NCBI GenBank assembly: GCA_039881145.1 | Contig: JAYKKI010000126.1 | Span: 3,123,501 to 3,187,500, forward strand | Length of the DNA stretch: 64,000 nucleotides | Source of the DNA: Druceiella hillmani | Taxonomy: Eukaryota; Arthropoda; Insecta; Lepidoptera; Hepialidae | Reading direction: 5' to 3' | Shown: one piece after another, positions 12,300 to 38,610 of the stretch | How positions within the stretch are numbered: position 1 is the first letter of the stretch | How the letters are laid out: every line of letters starts with the position of its first letter | Made by a program: the position numbers and the translations under genes | Notes under the pieces: generated by a model | Database searches by the model: none | Told to the model about the DNA's origin: nothing | Seen by the model: the letters and a program-made list of their open reading frames with translations, nothing else

Positions 12300-12640
12300 T
12301 GTAATTTCACTACATTTTTCATTTTATTTAAAAACGCGTCAGGCGATTTGTCTGAAAAATGAAGTCAATCTAAAATGATGTTACATCAATATTTTGAAAA
12401 AAAAAATTATTTTCCGTTTAGCTTTGGTAAAATGGCTCTCTAAAATGTTACAATTAATATTACAGAAAAAGTAATAATTTTACCACATTTATTTTAAAAA
12501 TACGAAGTCAATATAAAATGATTTCGTATTAATATTTTGAAAAAAAAAGTTATTTTCGGTTTAGTTTTGGTAAAGTGGCTCTCAAAAATGTTATAATTAA
12601 TATTACAGGAAAACAACGTATTTCGCTATATTTCATTCTA
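12300..12640. repeat. 143-bp imperfect tandem duplication
   Basis: Two adjacent copies of a segment containing GAAGTCAAT.TAAAATGAT and TTTGGTAAA.TGGCTCTC; the landmark AATTAATATTACAG is at 12452 and 12595. A partial third copy starts near 12620 (TTTCATTCTATTTAGAAAACG). Confidence 0.8.
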
Positions 12641-13480
12641 TTTAGAAAACGCAAAAATGATTTTTTTCCAAACCGTTAAAATGAAATGAAAGTTTGAAAA
12701 AAATAAATTTGAATAAAAAAATTTGTAATGTTTTTTTGAATCATACTGTGACGACAGCTAACTTAATAAGTATTTTAACTTAATACGTGTTTATATTTAC
12801 GGTTTAATTACTACATATTATCGCTTTCTACCAGATTCTAGGCCACAACAGAGAGAAACATTTTGAAGGTCTGGAGATGTGTAAATAAGTGACAAGTTTA
12901 AGAGCAGGCAGAATTGCTAGTAAATAAATAAATAAGTACTCTGAAAAATTCAAACGAAAGATTAAATATATAACTCAGAAATTGATTCCTGAAAAATGTT
13001 TTTAAAAATTATCCGAGAAAATGAATGTTTTCTTTTTCTTTTCAATAATTTCGCTTGATGTTAATATTTCTATTGAAATTTCAAGATCTGTTTAAATTGA
13101 TTTAATTTCTTCATTATGCGCAGATGCTTTTGTAATTCGTTTCCATTTTTTATTTTTAGTTTGTTATTATTCATTCTATCTCAGATGATTTAAAGTTGAT
13201 TATGCGACAGATTGCTTCTATATAACAAGTCGGCTATATTTTTGCCGAAAATAGTTTTTTGAGCCAGAATACTGTAATTTATTTAATTCGTCAGCGCTTT
13301 TTTGCGTTCTTTAATTGCAGTTATGAGTAGCAAAAACCTTTATTCAAAAATATATTTCATTTACGATTTAATGTAATGATAATTATGAAAGTTTTTTAAA
13401 ATTTTAATATTATCTGGTTCTTTGCAAATGCTGCGATAATGTATTAAATAATTTATGTTAATTGGCTTCTTGCTTTTGTT
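12641..13480. other. No gene recognised
   Basis: AT-rich sequence between the tandem duplication and the AT tract. No upstream hyaluronidase exon could be found here. Confidence 0.4.
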
Positions 13481-13484
13481 TTTA

Positions 13485-13490
13485 TAATAC

Positions 13491-13555
<65 letters not shown>
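13485..13555. repeat. (AT)n microsatellite next to an exon
   Basis: About 70 bp of AT repeats ending about 57 bp before the acceptor of the first visible hyaluronidase exon. It creates artificial open frames rich in Tyr-Ile. Confidence 0.95.
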
Positions 13556-13559
<4 letters not shown>

Positions 13560-13612
13560 CATACAAATACACACACATATATATATAAACTTGAATATAA
13601 AATTATTCACAG

Positions 13613-27629
<14,017 letters not shown>

Positions 27630-27755
27630 TATATATGTTATTTTAAGTTATTTGTTGTAAAGCAAGCTAGTCTGATCTTGAATATATTTTTTAATGACTA
27701 TAGGGAAATTTCGTTTTGTCTGCCTGTTAGTCGCTATTTTCTGATAAAAAATTGT

Positions 27756-27761
27756 AATAAA
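27756..27761 (+). terminator. Candidate poly(A) signal of hyaluronidase
   Basis: AATAAA 127 bp after the TGA, the first canonical hexamer downstream. Suggests a short 3' UTR ending near 27780. Confidence 0.55.
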
Positions 27762-27779
27762 ATGAATATCTGTTTTCAG

Positions 27780-28526
27780 TGAGAGATTTTTCCGCCATTC
27801 AGTATTAAAAAAAATTTGATGTTATTTTGCTCAGTTTTGATAGAAAATGGAATAATATTATTTATTTTTATTTCTTTCAAATAATTTTTGTAGTTACATA
27901 TCATTTAAGTTATTTTTAAAATTTTGATCACTAAATTATTAAAACCGCTATAAATACTAATGTGTAATTTCATTTTCATAACTTTTGAGATATATTTTGT
28001 TTTTAAAACATAATTTTTTCTTTCTGTGTAGATGACTACTAGATGAACGAAGAACCAGGCTAGACAGATCTGTAATGAAATTTTGTAGTTTTACACCTTG
28101 AAGGTTTATTCAATATGAGCAACTCAATTCATCACTCTGAGTTGAGTGGTTAAACACAAGATTACTATTTAATTCTCGCATCGATTCTTTTATAAGCAAC
28201 CATCATACGCGTAGATTTATAAATCTCTACTAGATGGAGACACTTATTTTCTTTACAATAAAACGTAGTTTCATATTTCTTTGCTAGATGATAGTATTTA
28301 TTCTATTTTTATTTAATATTTTAAATTTATTAACGCATTTATATTTACTAAAATGTAATTGGGTTAACAGCAACATTTATCAGGTTCTGGGATACCTTTC
28401 TGGGATCCCCTAATATGAAGAATTTTCAAAATCTAAAATTGTGTAACGTGGCACAAATTTTCCGCATCAAGAACAGACTTGTTGGCATATAGATAAAAAT
28501 TCTACAGACATGGATTACTATACATT
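27780..28526. other. Intergenic, nothing recognised
   Basis: AT-rich sequence following the hyaluronidase 3' end. Confidence 0.4.
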
Positions 28527-29005
28527 TGAAATCAAATTCTATACAATATGGATTTGACCGTTCGACATTAAATGAAAACTCAGTCAGTCCTAGTTGTCAT
28601 AACTAGTTTGAAATAGTGATATAAACAATCACGCCTAGGTAAAAAAATTATTTTCATACAAAGTAAATAGCATTTTAATATACATTGGAAATCAAATTCT
28701 ACACAATATGGATTTGACCGTTTGACATTAAATGAAAACCCAGTCAGCATTAGTTGTCAAAACTAATTTAAAATAATGATATAAACAATTACGCCAAGAT
28801 AAAAAAATTATTTTCATAGAAAATAAATAGCATTTTAATATATATTGGAAATCAAATTCTATACAATATGGATTTGACCGTTCGACAATAAATAAAAACC
28901 CAGTCAGTACTAGTTGTCATAACTAGTTCAAAATAGTGAAATAAACAATCACGCCGAGATAAAAAAATTATTTTCATACAAAGTAAATAGCATTTTAATA
29001 TAAAC
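28527..29005. repeat. 160-bp tandem triplication
   Basis: Three copies; landmark ATCAAATTCT at 28531, 28691 and 28851, each followed by ATGGATTTGACCGTT and CAGTCAG...TAGTTGTCA. Copies are about 90% alike. Confidence 0.93.
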
Positions 29006-29509
29006 GAAACGTAAATACTATTTGTAATGTTTATGTTACTAACCTTGGAAAAACGGCTACGGTGAGCCTTTGTGATTTTTGTCGGCACCGGTTCCAAAGC
29101 AACGAAATATATTTGAAATTACGTACATCATGTTTGAAATCATATAAGTACTTAAACTACTTAAAACTATTCCTGTAACTGAATTCGGTTAATTTATTTT
29201 TGGTGTATTTTTGAGGAACACCATATATATATAGAAAATTAATCATGATCATTGCCTTCTACTTTAATTCTATCTTCACATTGATCTCTTGCTAAAACTA
29301 AAGATCTTTACTAAAACTAAAATAAAAAACTACTTAAATGTTTGGAATATAGAACATATAATGGTAATGGTGGAATGAACAGATTTATTTATTTTGACAA
29401 TTGCAATTAAAATATATTTATAACTTAAAACAAGTATTTAACTCCATAGGAAAATGATATCTGTTGAAGTCATAATAATAACAGTGTGCCTAACTGTACA
29501 TTAAATTTG
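29006..29509. other. Intergenic, nothing recognised
   Basis: AT-rich; no element recognised. Confidence 0.4.
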
Positions 29510-29665
29510 AATATAGTTTTCGTTAATTTTGTAGAAGTTCATTATAACTTAATATTTATTCTCAACTAAATGAAACTACGTGTAGTATTACTTCTACTTT
29601 ATTTAAATTCTTTACCACGACCTAGGTTTCGTTGTATTACATCTTCAGGTGGGCTATTAGAAAAG
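29510..29665 (+). mobile_element. Foldback MITE, copy 3 (left half only)
   Basis: Has the outer GTTAATTTTGTAGAAGTTC, then AAATGAAACTACGTG, TACCACGACCTAGGTTTCG and CATCTTCAGGTGGGCTATTAG, i.e. the left arm and part of the loop. The right arm is missing, so this is a truncated copy. Confidence 0.75.
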
Positions 29666-29720
29666 ATTGATATATTAAAGTTACTTAAATAATCATCGTT
29701 AATAAAGTGAAAGCATTTTG

Positions 29721-30150
29721 CGTATATTTTGCTGAACTGCAATTATTACTGATATTTTGCTGAACTGGAATTGTTGCTGATATTTAGTTGAACTGCAATT
29801 ATTGCGGATATTTCGCTGAACTGTAATTATTGCCGATATATCGCTGAACTGCAATTATTGCGGATATTTCGCTGAACTGCAATTATTGCGGATATTTCGC
29901 TGAACTGCAATTATGGCTGATATTTCGCTGAACTGCAATTATTGCCGATATTTTGCTGAACTGCAATTGTTGCTGATATTTCGTTGAACTGCAATTATTG
30001 CGGATATTTCGCTGGACTGTAATTACTGCCGATATATCGCTGCACTGCAATTATTGCGGATATTTCGCTGAACAGCAATTGTTGCAGATATTTCGCTGAA
30101 TTGCAATTATTGAGTATATTTCGCTGAACTGTAATTATTGTGGATATTTT
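29721..30150. repeat. 28-bp minisatellite, about 15 copies
   Basis: Unit TATTTCGCTGAACTGCAATT plus ATTGCGGA, with scattered substitutions (TTTTGC, TATCGC, GTAATT). Period 28 bp throughout. Confidence 0.95.
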
Positions 30151-30609
30151 GACTTTTATATTTCGGAGTGATTAAGCATGTTGAAACCACAATCTTTTAT
30201 TTAATACAGATGAAACCATTGGCGTAGCGGTTCAAAGTTTAATAAGATAGCTAAATATTTATTTTACTAGAAACAGATTATGATAATAAAAAAACAATTT
30301 CGTCGTTTATTGGAAAAAAAGAAAATTGCCCTAAACTCTATTCACTCATAAAAGCGTTTCTATGCAAGATCATTCCATTTTTGTTAATATTCCTTTGAGG
30401 ATTGTTACAATTCATTCCATATTTTAAGTGCATTAGTATTTTGTGCATTACTGTTTTGTGTATTAGTATTTTGTGCATTCGTATTTTGGCATTAATAATA
30501 AAATAAAATCTTTCTAATGGCGACTTTCAGACTATATTATTCAAAAGGGCGTCAGCGGTGCTTGTGATATGATTTCTCTATAGAAGAATATTTCTTTTCA
30601 TTAAGATAG

Positions 30610-30760
30610 ACCTGTCAAGCACGAACAGAACTCGTACTACGAGGGTCCCTGTATTTATACACATTTAAGTACATAGCATTTCTATTAAACTACGAATATA
30701 AATTTTTCACCATGTAAATATATACTATATTTTGACATACGTAAAAACATGGTACACATT
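30610..30760 (+). repeat. Dispersed repeat copy (ACTCGTAC/CTATTAAACTA family)
   Basis: Contains GAACTCGTACTACGAGGGTC, CACATTTAAGTACATAGCAT, CTATTAAACTACGAATATAA and TTTTTCACCATGTAAATATA. Same orientation as the copies at 45290, 48800 and 63060, but the tail is lost. Confidence 0.7.
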
Positions 30761-31818
30761 TAAAGAAAATGATGAGATCTAGGACGAACCCCATACTTAG
30801 TCTTTAATATTTTAGTAAATTTTTATTAACCAGGTTTCTTCATGGTTTTTGGCTTAGTAGTTTCCGAAATAAGAAGAGGTAAATGTTCTGTCTGCATATT
30901 TTTTGGAATATATTTTTAAATATGCAATTTATAATTATGATAAAGTATTTTTACATTTCTCTTAATAAGCCTTTCCGAATGATATTGTGGTTTTACAATT
31001 TTCATAAAGGTTAAGATTTTAATTTACACCGTTTTTTTTCTCATATGAATATTTTGAAAAAGTTACCTAATGCTTTATAAGATGTGTTACTATGCCATAT
31101 TTGAAATTTCTACGTCGCATGGTTTCAGAGAAAATCGTTTGTAAATACGGAAAAACATACATGTCTACCTTTCATAGACGTTAACAAATATATGTAAATG
31201 TATCTTTGTGTGGGCTTATAAAAATCCATATTTTTTTCATAATTTTAGGTCGAGTACCTTCGGAACTGAGGGGTTGATGGAACATATTTTTTTTGGGTAT
31301 TCTTTAGTATATCTTTACAGATATAATACATAAAATTAAAAAAAAACACTTTTGAGACATTTTTAAATAACTCTTTCAAACGACACCATATACGGAATAA
31401 TTGTTTAAGACGCTGGTAACAACCAATGACCTTGAAGGATCTGCTTTTCAATCTCCACCCCTTTCTCTTTCCAATAAACTAACGCCTCGCCAAACGTCGG
31501 ATATATTCACAATGAAATTAACTGCATCCATCACTCGCTAGCCGCACGGATGTTCCTTTGCGACTTATGCGCTTTGAAATATTAATATGGTTTTTAAATG
31601 TTACTTGAAAGTGTATTTATATCTTTGATGAAAAACGTCTATTTTTGTTTATTATAAACTCTCGGAATTCATAGTATGATTATTTTAATATGGAAAAATA
31701 GATCAAACCTGCTTTTATAATTCAGGCAGATTCATTTTTATTGTCTTTATATTTTATATAATTGAAATATTTCATCCCATGGAGTCTATTACTTTCAGTT
31801 TTATATTTAATAATAATG

Positions 31819-31820
<2 letters not shown>
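30761..31820. other. Intergenic, nothing recognised
   Basis: AT-rich; short frames only. Confidence 0.4.

Positions 31821-31857
<37 letters not shown>
31821..31857. repeat. (AT)n microsatellite
   Basis: About 36 bp of TA repeats. Confidence 0.95.
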
Positions 31858-31859
<2 letters not shown>

Positions 31860-31899
31860 AACTTTGGAATTTTTAATATTTTTTGTAGTAGTTGCATTA

Positions 31900-32350
31900 G
31901 TTAGTATGAGATTTCAATGGTTGCAAAGTAGCTTATGTTATTTTCTATAATTTGGGTTTAAAAAGTCTCTTAGTCTATGTCATTTCCTGGTCTACCAACT
32001 ATTTCTGTGCAGAAAATAACGTTGATATGCTCCTCTGTTGCGACGTGAAAGAAGGACAAACAAACAAACTTCTGAATTTTTAAAATGAGTTGTTATTGTT
32101 GTTTTAGATAGGATTAAATTTCCCAGGTTGCAATATGTAATTAACTGACCCGCTAACTATCTGTGCGCAGAAAACCACGTCGATTTCTTGCTCTATGGCG
32201 ACGTGAAAAAATGATACACAAACGCACTTTCCAATTTTTAATATTGGTTCGATTTGTTGTTTTAATTGGGATACAATTTCCCGAATTGGAAAGTAGTCTA
32301 TGTTATTTCCTGGTTCGTGAACACTTTGTACAGAAAAACACGTCGATCAC
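31900..32350 (+). repeat. Tandem partial copies of a lepidopteran-type dispersed repeat
   Basis: The phrases TGTGCAGAAAATAACGTTGA / TGCGCAGAAAACCACGTCGA and GCGACGTGAAAGAAGGACAA / GCGACGTGAAAAAATGATAC each occur twice, about 165 bp apart, with TATGTTATTTCCTGGT near both ends. I recall CAGAAAACCACGTCGA-type phrases from 3' parts of abundant lepidopteran elements. No intact frame. Confidence 0.6.
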
Positions 32351-32429
32351 CCAAAAAGTAAAAAAAAATTATAAGCATTTCTGCTTATGATTTCTAAAAA
32401 TTTTTTTTTACTTCGCCTAAAAAAGTTTA

Positions 32430-33420
32430 TAGACCAAACCCGAATGGATAATTTAAAAAAAAGAATCAAACCGAAACACCGAAAATTTAGCAAACCAAAT
32501 GGATCACGCAAAAAATATCAATGTAAACACGAATTAATAAAGAAAAACAAACCAAAATATCCAAAAATTAATAAGGAAAAAGGGTCGCGTTATGAAAATT
32601 ACAAATAAAAATACGAATGGATACTCAAAAATATACTCAAAACATTCAAAATTTAGTAATCAAAAAGGATTACGCAAAAAACATAAATATAAACGCAACC
32701 CGATTAATTAAAAAAAAACCCAAAACGTCCAAAATTTAATAAGCAAAAAGGATTACGTACAAATACGAATTGATTTACAAAAAAAACACACCAAAGTATT
32801 CAATAATTGAATGAGCAAAAAGGATCGCATACATAGTTTATAAATATAAATACGAATTGGTAATAAAAAAAACCCAAAACATCCAAAATGTATTAAGGAA
32901 AAAGGATTTTGTAAAAAAAAAATATCAATAAAAACACGAATTGGTGTACAAAAAACCAACCAAAGTATCCAAAAATTGAATAAGCAAAAAGGATTGCGTA
33001 AAAAAGTTTATAAATACAAACACGAATGGCCAATTCTAAAAAAACTCAAAACATCCAAAATTTAGTTACCAAAAAGGATTAAGTAAAAAATATAAATATA
33101 ATCACGAAATTATGTATAAAAAAAACAAACCGAAGTATCTAAAAATTGAATAAGCAAAAAGGATCGCGTAAAGAATGTTTATAAATATAAACACGAATTG
33201 GTAATTGAAAAAAATGAACGCAAAACATCCAGAATCGAGTGAATAAAAAGGATTATGTAAAAAAATTATAAATAAAAAAACGAATTAAATACAAACTCAA
33301 AATCACCAAAAAGTTATTAGGCAAAAAATATCGCGTGAAAAAATTTTATAAATACAAACTTAAATTAATATAAAATAGACAAACCCAAAATATTCAAAAG
33401 TGAGTAAGCAAAATGGATAA
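32430..33420. repeat. Degenerate ~82-bp A-rich tandem array
   Basis: The phrases AAGCAAAAAGGATTACGTAA, ATAAACACGAATTGG and CCAAAATATCCAAAA recur in order about every 75-90 bp (AAAAAGG at about 32577, 32664, 32745, 32816, 32898, 32984, 33071, 33155, 33247), roughly 11-12 units. The array is strongly strand-asymmetric (A-rich on the plus strand), so Lys/Asn/Ile-rich frames in it are artefacts. Confidence 0.85.
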
Positions 33421-33783
33421 AAAAAGGTGATTTACGTGAAAGAAAAAAGGTTAAAACATATTCCCGCGCAAAGAAATGTATGAAAATTTTGAAATAAATT
33501 GTTATATAATAAATAATCACGATCTACAATATATATTCTGAAATACACGACGTATTTCAAAATATATATTACATTCAACATATATTCCGCCATGCCCTAT
33601 CAAAAAATGTCAAAATATTATTAGTGCTAAACTAAACTTAAACTTACAATGTTAAAACATAGATCCAAACCTAAGAGTAAAATTAATTTAATTATGTCGC
33701 TTTTTATTTTTATTGCTTTTTTTGAGCGGGTAGGAAAATATGCGACATAAATCCGACTAGCATCGCGCCCCAGCGCACACTGT

Positions 33784-33861
33784 CGGTTTGTATGCGAGTA
33801 AAAGAGAAGTAATTCTTAGTAGAGTACAGACATACAGAATGGACACTGCGCATACAAACCG
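33784..33861. repeat. Inverted repeat, 13-bp arms
   Basis: CGGTTTGTATGCG at 33784-33796 and CGCATACAAACCG at 33849-33861 are exact complements within a GC-richer patch (CATCGCGCCCCAGCG). Likely a small mobile-element remnant. Confidence 0.6.
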
Positions 33862-34337
33862 ATATAAAAACGCGTCACAATTTTTCATACAAAACTCTGG
33901 ATATACAGAAGCTGTCAAAGTCCCCCTCACGCCGACTCAGCCCCTCTGACAAGGGTGCCGTGTCTAACCATTAATAATGCTCATAGATGGCATAATGTCT
34001 TACTCTCTTTTGCTCACAAAAAAGTAATTTTTATTTTTATTTATTTATTAAAACTGTTATACCGAAAATATTTAACAACAGACAAATGTTAAAATACATT
34101 ACTATCAGTTTAAGATATTAAAATATCATTACTATAAAATACATTTCAAGAAAGTTCAAGTAAATTTTAAAATACAGTTTTAAATATCGTCAGGGTTCTG
34201 CAAATAACTCTCTGACATCACTAGGCGGTAATTGCATATACGAATGTGGACAATTTGTACATCTGAAAACAAACAAAAACATACACAAAGACAGACATGA
34301 TTATAAAAATATATGTTAGGGCATGACCAAGAGTGGG

Positions 34338-34380
34338 GTTGACCAAGAGTGGGTTTGTAAAAAACCCACTCTTGGTCAAC
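34338..34380. repeat. Perfect hairpin, 19-bp arms
   Basis: Arms 34338-34356 and 34362-34380 are exact complements around the 5-base loop GTAAA. The arm phrase GACCAAGAGTGGG also occurs once more just upstream (34324-34336), so a local direct plus inverted duplication produced it. Confidence 0.9.
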
Positions 34381-34903
34381 AACAAGTGATATATTTGAAA
34401 ATGCCACATATCAGTGTTATTACTCAATGCAAACGACGGGAATGTGGTGCATCGGTATTGGAAAGTAAAAGGAAATGGTTAGGTTAAGGAAATAGGATAA
34501 CATTTAGTGCAAACATAATACAATAACACTACATATGCACAATTGCATAGCCAGCATTTTTATGGGGGGAGTTAGCAGGGGTCGGCACAATCGAAAAAAT
34601 GATTTTGTTCACAATCACCTAATTTTTTAAATTGTCATAATATTAAAAAAAATCATGCAACACCAAACATTTGGTTAATCATGCCTTTACCACAAAATTA
34701 TTACAAAAAAAATAAGAAAAAATTAAGTTACGATTCATGAAATATTTAAATCGTGAACGTAAACCAAATCATTATTTTTCAGATTTTTTACTATGTGGTT
34801 GTAACAACTTTGTCTCATAATTATTTCTAACTTTAAAAATAGTATTAAAGAAGATGAAGAATTCGTATTCAAATAAAGTATACAATTATTTTGATAAGAC
34901 AGG

Positions 34904-35089
34904 TTATAACATTTGTTCTACTTTGTTAATTTTTATACTTTCCAAATTACGACGCCGCCCGGGTTTCTGCAATTTTCTTAACTTTCGTTTGAGCTGCTGA
35001 ATATTCTTCTTCAACAGATAAACTTTCTTTACGTGTATGGACTTACCCAGTCTTCTGCCTTCGACCTTCTTCAATACTATGGACCCCAA
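34904..35089 (-). CDS. Possible small gene fragment, basic coiled-coil-like
   Basis: The minus-strand open frame is rich in Lys, Arg, Leu and Gln with regular spacing (KKVYLLKKNIQQLKRKLRKL), as in a basic helix or coiled coil, followed by a GRRRN patch and a TAA stop. Composition and GC content stand out from the surroundings. It contains a potential donor (GGGTAAGT) near 35045, so it could be part of a spliced gene with 35262-35447. I do not recognise the family. A tie to THAP/P-element-like proteins is possible but not shown. Confidence 0.3.
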   Translation of the reverse strand: MGSIVLKKVEGRRLGKSIHVKKVYLLKKNIQQLKRKLRKLQKPGRRRNLESIKINKVEQML

Positions 35090-35261
35090 AGAATATTATA
35101 TTATAATAAAATTCATGAATTTATGTGTTATTTCAAAATTATATATTCATAACTGATGTTTACATGACATATTCAGATGTGCAAGCAAAAAATTGGTGCA
35201 TTCTTTCACTGAAGAAACTAAGGTGCTGGTAATTTCCTGCCGCGAATATGTCTGAGCTGGT

Positions 35262-35447
35262 CTAGTTTTTTGGTCGGTGTCGGGAAATTCTAGCTCGGTG
35301 CAGCATTACTGTATAATAATTTTCTAGGCTGAAAGGTTTTAACATTTTCATTAATGAATATCTTCTACTGTCTCTACGTTTATGACTGAGGAGGGCCTTC
35401 GCGTCAACTGCCAATTCCTCCCTGTCACACAATTTCAGCAACTGCAA
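35262..35447 (-). CDS. Possible exon of an unrecognised gene
   Basis: On the minus strand a run of T followed by GCAG (a textbook acceptor, 35442-35458) opens a frame containing LLKLCDREELAVDAKALLSH, then KRRDSRRYSLMKML, and ends at a stop at 35262. The composition is that of a real protein. The frame may be a terminal exon, or a relic of a mobile-element gene. No domain recognised. Confidence 0.35.
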   Translation of the reverse strand: MQLLKLCDREELAVDAKALLSHKRRDSRRYSLMKMLKPFSLENYYTVMLHRARISRHRPKN

Positions 35448-35459
35448 AAAAAAAAAAAA

Positions 35460-38380
35460 CTTTAAGTAGGTTTAATAATTTCAAAATGTATGAAATGGGT
35501 ACGAATCAACTTTACTTAACGACAGTGAATCAATTCTCTTTTTTCTTTCTTCTATTTGGAAGAAAACTTATAACAAAAATGTTTTGAAAAACTATAAATA
35601 CTAATCACAACATTATTTACGAAAAAATTAAATTGGAAAAATCCTTTGACTACCAGCGAAAACATCCAATAACTGTCTGAAATAATTTCAAAAAACTTCG
35701 TCACAAAACTGTAATTTTTATGGTGAATATTTTAAGATCCATTTTCTTTTAAATTATGTCGTAAGCAGCCTGTAACTAAAACATTGCTTATTTTGAATTT
35801 TCTTTCAAAAACAGTAAAAATTCCTGAATAAAATGCAACCGTTACATGGAGTATTATTTTTGTAATAATGTTATTTGAAAATACGTTCTTCAAAACATTA
35901 AAAAATGTTTTTCTTTCTTTTGATGCGATCATTCTTAACCGAGATGGAGCTATTCGAAAAAATAGAAACAATTTGAAAATTAAGTAATTCCCTCATTTTT
36001 TTAGTCTTTAAATAGTTGACAGGCAGATACAATTCGTGCTTTGTCTGAATTATATGTAATATTTTTAGTTAAATTCATTATTACTTCGCGTTCCCGCCCC
36101 CTTTTTTATCTATACGTTTTAAAAATTGAAATAAAATAATAATAAATGCACTTTAACAATTAATTCAATTAAAAATGGTTTAATTTAAATTATATAAGAT
36201 TATATAATCCGTTAAAAATTAACTTTCGTGGTTAAATTTGAAATTGCTACAGAATCCTAAATTTAATGTGCATTCAACACATATTTGACAGATTTAGTTC
36301 TTTTAAATGTTATCAAGGTTTGAAAGTTCGAGAATATTTTTGTTTATTCTCAATGTCATTTAATAATGTAATTTACGGTGTCCATTCAGTTGCACGAGTT
36401 TTTTTTTCATTTCTTTATTATTGAATCTAAACGGAAATGGTTGAAACTGGTTGACCATCGTTATTGGAATTGTTTTAGTTCTTTTATTCATTCAAGAGTG
36501 ACATCTCATCTTTTTCATGCCCGACTTGTTATGTTTACAATGCTATATTATACACATTGTCAGTATTTCAATCGTAGAACACAGGATGAATTAAAGCTGG
36601 CCTCTTTAAGATTGTAGACGCCATATGTCATATTTGTTGTATTTATCAAAATCGGCACATAACAAATTTTATATTAACTTCATAAGATCTGCTTTACATA
36701 GGTTGTTTGTTGTATCTTGACCTATCGTTCGCGGTACTTTAATATATCTACATTGCAATATTAACTGAGTCATAAAGTTTCAAAATGCACGAATTGCATA
36801 TGACTAATTTTTTCAGGTACCTACCAAAAAAAAAACAGTGATACAAATTACAATTTTTTATTTAATATTTTGAAATAAACAAAAAATGTAAAAATTGCGA
36901 CACGCAGTTAAATACTAGATAATTTTATAAAAATAGTGCATTTTGAAGCTATAAGACTCTATTCATCAATCGAACTGATAATTTTTCCACTTACTTGACA
37001 TCAAACTGACAGCATTTTATGGCTTCGCACAATCGTACTTTAGAGTAGGAACACGTATGGTATACAAAAGTTATCGACATCCTTGTCGATATGATGAACA
37101 CCACTAAACTTACACTTTTGTAAATCTATGTACACACAAACAATACGATTTATGTGACCCGGAATTTGAAAGTGAAATGGCCTACGTAATAACATTTAGT
37201 CCTACGGTTTGAATATGAAAAGCAGCATGCGAAAAACTTTTATAACAATGTTGTAATATTTTTCATACTTGCCTTTATTTTCTATCAAATATATTCTTCA
37301 ATCCCTTTAGATAATTCACAGATGATACCCATATTCATTAATAGGCGATGTTGACACTCGCCCTCAAGAATTTAACATTGTCATGATATAAAACACTGTG
37401 GAATCCACCTTGTTTACTTGTTACTTGTTGTTATTCTATTTATGACTCAGCTATTGCACATACATATATTTTACACGTGTTTAATTTAAATAGTTACAAT
37501 GAGAGTCTTTATCCATTATCAGAACAGAATCCTATTGAAGTTCGTTATGGTCAGCCTTGTGGTTTAATTGTTGTAAGCAGTATTTAACAAGACTGACAAT
37601 TAACACTCCAGTAATCATGTTCATTAATGCTTGAAATATTTTTTCGTTTAAATATTAGTCAAACAATTTATTCGTCATCTTTATGCAATAATTACTATAA
37701 AGGAAAATGGTAATAACAGAGGTAATTGTTATTATTTTATTGTTAAGATTCGATTAATGGAAAACGAGTTTTTGAAATAAGTAGAAATTAAGAAGAATAT
37801 TTATTAACATAGCTTTGATTTTCTTTTTGGTCGTTAAAAATGTATAACGTAAGTAATTTTTTATCGATAATTAAAATGAGATTTTATTAAGTTTGTGCAA
37901 ATGCAATGCATCTGAACTAATATATTTCACAAAGCAACTTATGAAGCCCAATTTTGGTTTTTCCAACGGTCGATAAGCACAAGAAAAATGTCGTTTTCAT
38001 CTTGCAACTTCGATGCTTTCCACAGTACCATGCATCTTTTTTTTGTAGTTCCTTGCCTCTTTCATATTTTCCGTGCTTCGACGCATCTCTAATACTCTAC
38101 ATATTTGCCTTCCGCGCTTTCGTGCTTTTTCAATGTTTCCATGTTTTTGTGTTTTTTTATTTTTAATATTTTCCCTCAAAATACGAAGTCAATTTTTTTG
38201 TAATATGGTAACTTAATAGTTAGTTTGAATTGTAATATTGTAACCAATTTTGAGGTTTACACAATTGTTTACATTACCGTTATGTTTATTACTTACATTA
38301 CCATTGTGTTGTACATTACCGTGTTGTTGTACATTACCGTTGTGTTTATCGTTTTATTTCCGTTAGTTTGTAATGTATTT
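35460..38380. other. Intergenic, nothing recognised
   Basis: Nearly 3 kb of AT-rich sequence. Short frames at 35732, 36378 and 37954 have T- or A-driven composition and no family resemblance. Confidence 0.4.
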
Positions 38381-38610
38381 GTATTTAGATTACAATAACA
38401 ATTATTTGGGCAGGTTTAAAAAAAATTGTTTTTATATGCTGTGATAACGCACCAGGAGTTAACGCATCTTCCGCCGTAACGTCACAAAAATTCCACTCGC
38501 GTAATTTTAACACGTAAACACGAGAAGCGGTGGAAGAGATAGAATTTAATTTCGACAACCGACGGATGCGTAAGGATGTCACTGGACAATTGAACCGTTT
38601 TACATACATT
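38381..38610. repeat. GC-richer patch, possible mobile-element fragment
   Basis: Contains CGCCGTAACGTCACAAAAAT, CACTCGCGTAATTTTAACAC and CGACGGATGCGTAAGGATGT, much richer in CpG than its flanks. The antisense frame through it (74 codons) is not recognisable. Probably an inserted element. Confidence 0.35.

Noticed and set aside
32163..32608. 75- and 73-codon plus-strand frames
   Set aside because: The first lies in a dispersed repeat and the second in the A-rich ~82-bp array; composition is purely Lys/Asn/Ile.
34338..34380. miRNA precursor hairpin (also 44960-45017 and 58087-58141)
   Set aside because: The stems are perfect and short with tiny loops, as in mutational inverted duplications; animal pre-miRNAs have imperfect stems of about 22 bp plus flanks and larger loops.
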